Assembly: GCF_024459955.1 (NCBI RefSeq)
Contig: NZ_JANFXK010000001.1
Coordinates: 434,001 to 498,000, forward strand
Source: Anaerovorax odorimutans
GTDB lineage: Bacteria > Bacillota > Clostridia > Peptostreptococcales > Anaerovoracaceae
Reading direction: 5' to 3'
Length of the DNA: 64,000 nucleotides
Part shown: positions 62,842 through 64,000 of the stretch, one piece after another
How the letters are laid out: every line of letters begins with the position of its first letter
Position numbering within the stretch: the stretch's first letter is position 1
Notes under the pieces: model-generated
The model's database searches: none
What the model saw: the letters and a program-made list of their open reading frames with translations, nothing else
What the model was told of the DNA's origin: nothing
Translations under genes and position numbers: made by a program

Positions 62842-62889
62842 AAAGACCATACAAAAGATCATACAACAGACCATACAAAAGAGCCTATA
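62842..62889 (+). repeat. Four 12-bp tandem repeats
   Basis: AAAGACCATACA, AAAGATCATACA, ACAGACCATACA and AAAGAGCCTATA in a row. In the plus-strand frame they read KDHTKDHTTDHTKEPI within a 74-codon frame (62704-62928) that I do not accept as a gene, though it may be the tail of a lost one. Confidence 0.7.
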
Positions 62890-63027
62890 AAAAACCCTAC
62901 ATATATTAACAAGCAGCGCCGCTTCTAAACCCACCCCCCAACCGCCCCGGCAAATAGCCGGGCCTGTTTTGGGGGTGCCGTATCCGCTTATCGCACTGCG
63001 AAACTTAAGCTATATCACAATGCAGAT

Positions 63028-63185
63028 AAAATATTCTTTTCCTATGGATAAAAGTTGTGGGCTGGAGAGGCCTGTTTTGCATCCTTTTCTGCTAAACGGC
63101 CTGATCTCAAAAAATGAACCGCTGGGAGCGTTGCAAAGTTATCCATTTTCTTCTTAAAACGAGCGAATCTGGATAACTTTTGTTA
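63028..63185 (+). repeat. Dispersed repeat, copy 7
   Basis: The best partner of 37468-37618: TGGATAAAAGTTGTGGGCTG, AAAAAATGAACCGCT, the core GCGTTGCAAAG and a hairpin AAAGTTATCCA/TGGATAACTTT, then TTATACGA leading straight into the palindromic element. Confidence 0.78.
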
Positions 63186-63233
63186 TACGATATTCACCAA
63201 TTGAGTCGGCTTCGCCGCAAGGTTGAATATGCG
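63186..63233 (+). repeat. 48-bp palindromic element, right copy
   Basis: ATATTCACCAATTGAG and TTCGCC, then AAGGTTGAATAT: the reverse of the element at 62367-62414. The two copies flank 771 bases without a supported gene. Confidence 0.8.
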
Positions 63234-63242
63234 TGCAACTTA

Positions 63243-63284
63243 CTCGACGCGGCTCGTAAATTATAAGATGCGAGCCACGTCGAG
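63243..63284 (-). terminator. Long hairpin after the small membrane gene
   Basis: 14-bp arms (63243-63256 and 63271-63284). The one position that does not match is a G-U pair on the minus-strand RNA but a C-A mismatch on the plus-strand RNA, so it is built for the minus strand. It lies 7 bases after the stop at 63291. There is no T-run, so it may protect the 3' end instead of terminating. Confidence 0.55.
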
Positions 63285-63290
63285 CATCTT

Positions 63291-63626
63291 TCACTTATTC
63301 TGTACCTTACGGCAACGCCGATACAATCCGGTCAGAATCGTATAGATTCCATACACAATCCATGCTGCCGCTACACCTATTAATCCGGGTGCTGCAATAC
63401 AGGCATAGACGAGAAGTAAAATCCCCATTCCCGTAAAACCGCTAAAAACTTCAGTAGCCACTGCATATGTCGTAAAAATTAAAAGGAGCCCTATTATAAC
63501 CGCAGGAATAAACTTGAGTATCACACGATCCTTTTTAATACACAGGTAAAGTTGAAGGGCCAGAAATACAAACATAGCAGGTATACTTATATAGGGTACT
63601 TCTACCATGGCATTTAATAGTTCCAT
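63291..63626 (-). CDS. Small membrane protein, paralogue 1
   Basis: 111 residues with three hydrophobic segments (PYISIPAMFVFLALQLYLCI; FIPAVIIGLLLIFTTYAVAT; GLIGVAAAWIVYGIYTILTG). Function unknown. GGAGGAGA precedes the ATG. It overlaps the end of its upstream paralogue (63614-63847), with which it shares YISIPAM and LQLYLCIK/VQLYLCIK at the N-terminus. Confidence 0.62.
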   Translation of the reverse strand: MELLNAMVEVPYISIPAMFVFLALQLYLCIKKDRVILKFIPAVIIGLLLIFTTYAVATEVFSGFTGMGILLLVYACIAAPGLIGVAAAWIVYGIYTILTGLYRRCRKVQNK

Positions 63627-63847
63627 ATTTTTTCTCCTCCTTTTCTAGCTACAAAAACGCAAAAACCCACAATGACAATGATTATAAATATTGGAATGGA
63701 TTTAAATTGTACGGTGTTTAACTTGATGCAAAGATAAAGTTGAACACTCAAAAAAATCAACATGGCCGGTATGCTTATATAAAATTCCTGCAACATAACC
63801 CCTATCAATTCATGAAATAGAAATACTATAATTCTCTCTCTTCGCAT
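63614..63847 (-). CDS. Small membrane protein, paralogue 2 (shortened)
   Basis: 77 residues, two hydrophobic segments (FYISIPAMLIFLSVQLYLCI; SIPIFIIIVIVGFCVFVA). It is a homologue of the next gene but lacks the C-terminal third. At the position of the paralogue's start Met this copy has His (CAT), and the available ATG codons (63847, 63796) have poor ribosome binding sites, so it may be decaying. Confidence 0.5.
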   Translation of the reverse strand: MRRERIIVFLFHELIGVMLQEFYISIPAMLIFLSVQLYLCIKLNTVQFKSIPIFIIIVIVGFCVFVARKGGEKIWNY

Positions 63848-63938
63848 TGTTATTTATTTAAGTAGTATAATATGGTTCTATCATTTGCTGCAAGATTAAA
63901 TTTTATTAGTTATAACTTATAAAACTTTTTATTTTTGA

Positions 63939-63990
63939 TTGTTTATTTGTTACAAACTGTATATACTATATAACACAGTGCTAAAGGAGG
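63939..63990 (+). promoter_or_regulatory. Promoter and ribosome binding site for a gene beyond the right edge
   Basis: TTGTTT (63939-63944), 17 bases, TATACT (63962-63967), then AAAGGAGG ending at 63990. No start codon falls before position 64000, so the gene begins just outside the window. Confidence 0.65.
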
Positions 63991-64000
63991 TTGTCACTTT

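Overview
The window looks like chromosomal DNA of an anaerobic member of the Bacillota, probably class Clostridia. Evidence: the start of an Ech-type membrane [NiFe]-hydrogenase operon, a BofA-like sporulation protein, a tryptophan T-box leader, Gram-positive lipoprotein signals, AGGAGG ribosome binding sites, and medium G+C. I cannot name the species from sequence alone.

Layout. 1-8.2 kb: the ends of an ech operon (echA and partial echB, minus strand) and three amino-acid permeases. Two of the permeases are close paralogues that share a structured 5' leader. 8.3-18 kb: housekeeping genes on the minus strand (bofA, recR, ybaB, dnaX, SRP RNA, a HypE-like AIR synthase-family protein, ligA, pcrA, an M50 protease). 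18-23.2 kb: a LysM protein, cardiolipin synthase and a TrpXYZ-type tryptophan ABC importer behind a UGG-specific T-box. 23.2-29.6 kb: a two-component system with a MacB/FtsX-like ABC transporter, then nhaA. 29.6-32.5 kb: a decayed patch holding a Bro-N pseudogene with two disabling lesions and a fragment of the neighbouring amidase gene. 32.6-42.6 kb: a peptide and cell-wall turnover group (dipeptide epimerase, OPT transporter, class A serine hydrolase, PepV dipeptidase), then an MFS exporter, a PAS plus degenerate receiver protein, a phosphoesterase and a small DMT-type transporter.

43.5-62 kb is the most unusual part. A 3014-residue secreted RHS/YD-repeat protein ends in an AHH-type nuclease tail and heads a closely spaced minus-strand series of genes: two unknown proteins, an ankyrin lipoprotein, a membrane protein and two beta-repeat proteins, one of them frameshifted. 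A small secreted protein is transcribed divergently. Both directions carry the same ECF-type promoter (TGTAAC, 18 bases, CGTC), and an ECF sigma factor with its membrane anti-sigma factor lies next door. I read this as an ECF-controlled, Sec-secreted polymorphic toxin locus.

The intergenic regions at 37.0-37.6, 42.8-43.3 and 62.2-63.3 kb hold a dispersed family of degenerate repeats (core CGTTGAAAA, arms built on GTAAC/GTTAC). With them are a 258-bp tandem duplication, a G-quadruplex-forming tract and an inverted pair of 48-bp palindromes.
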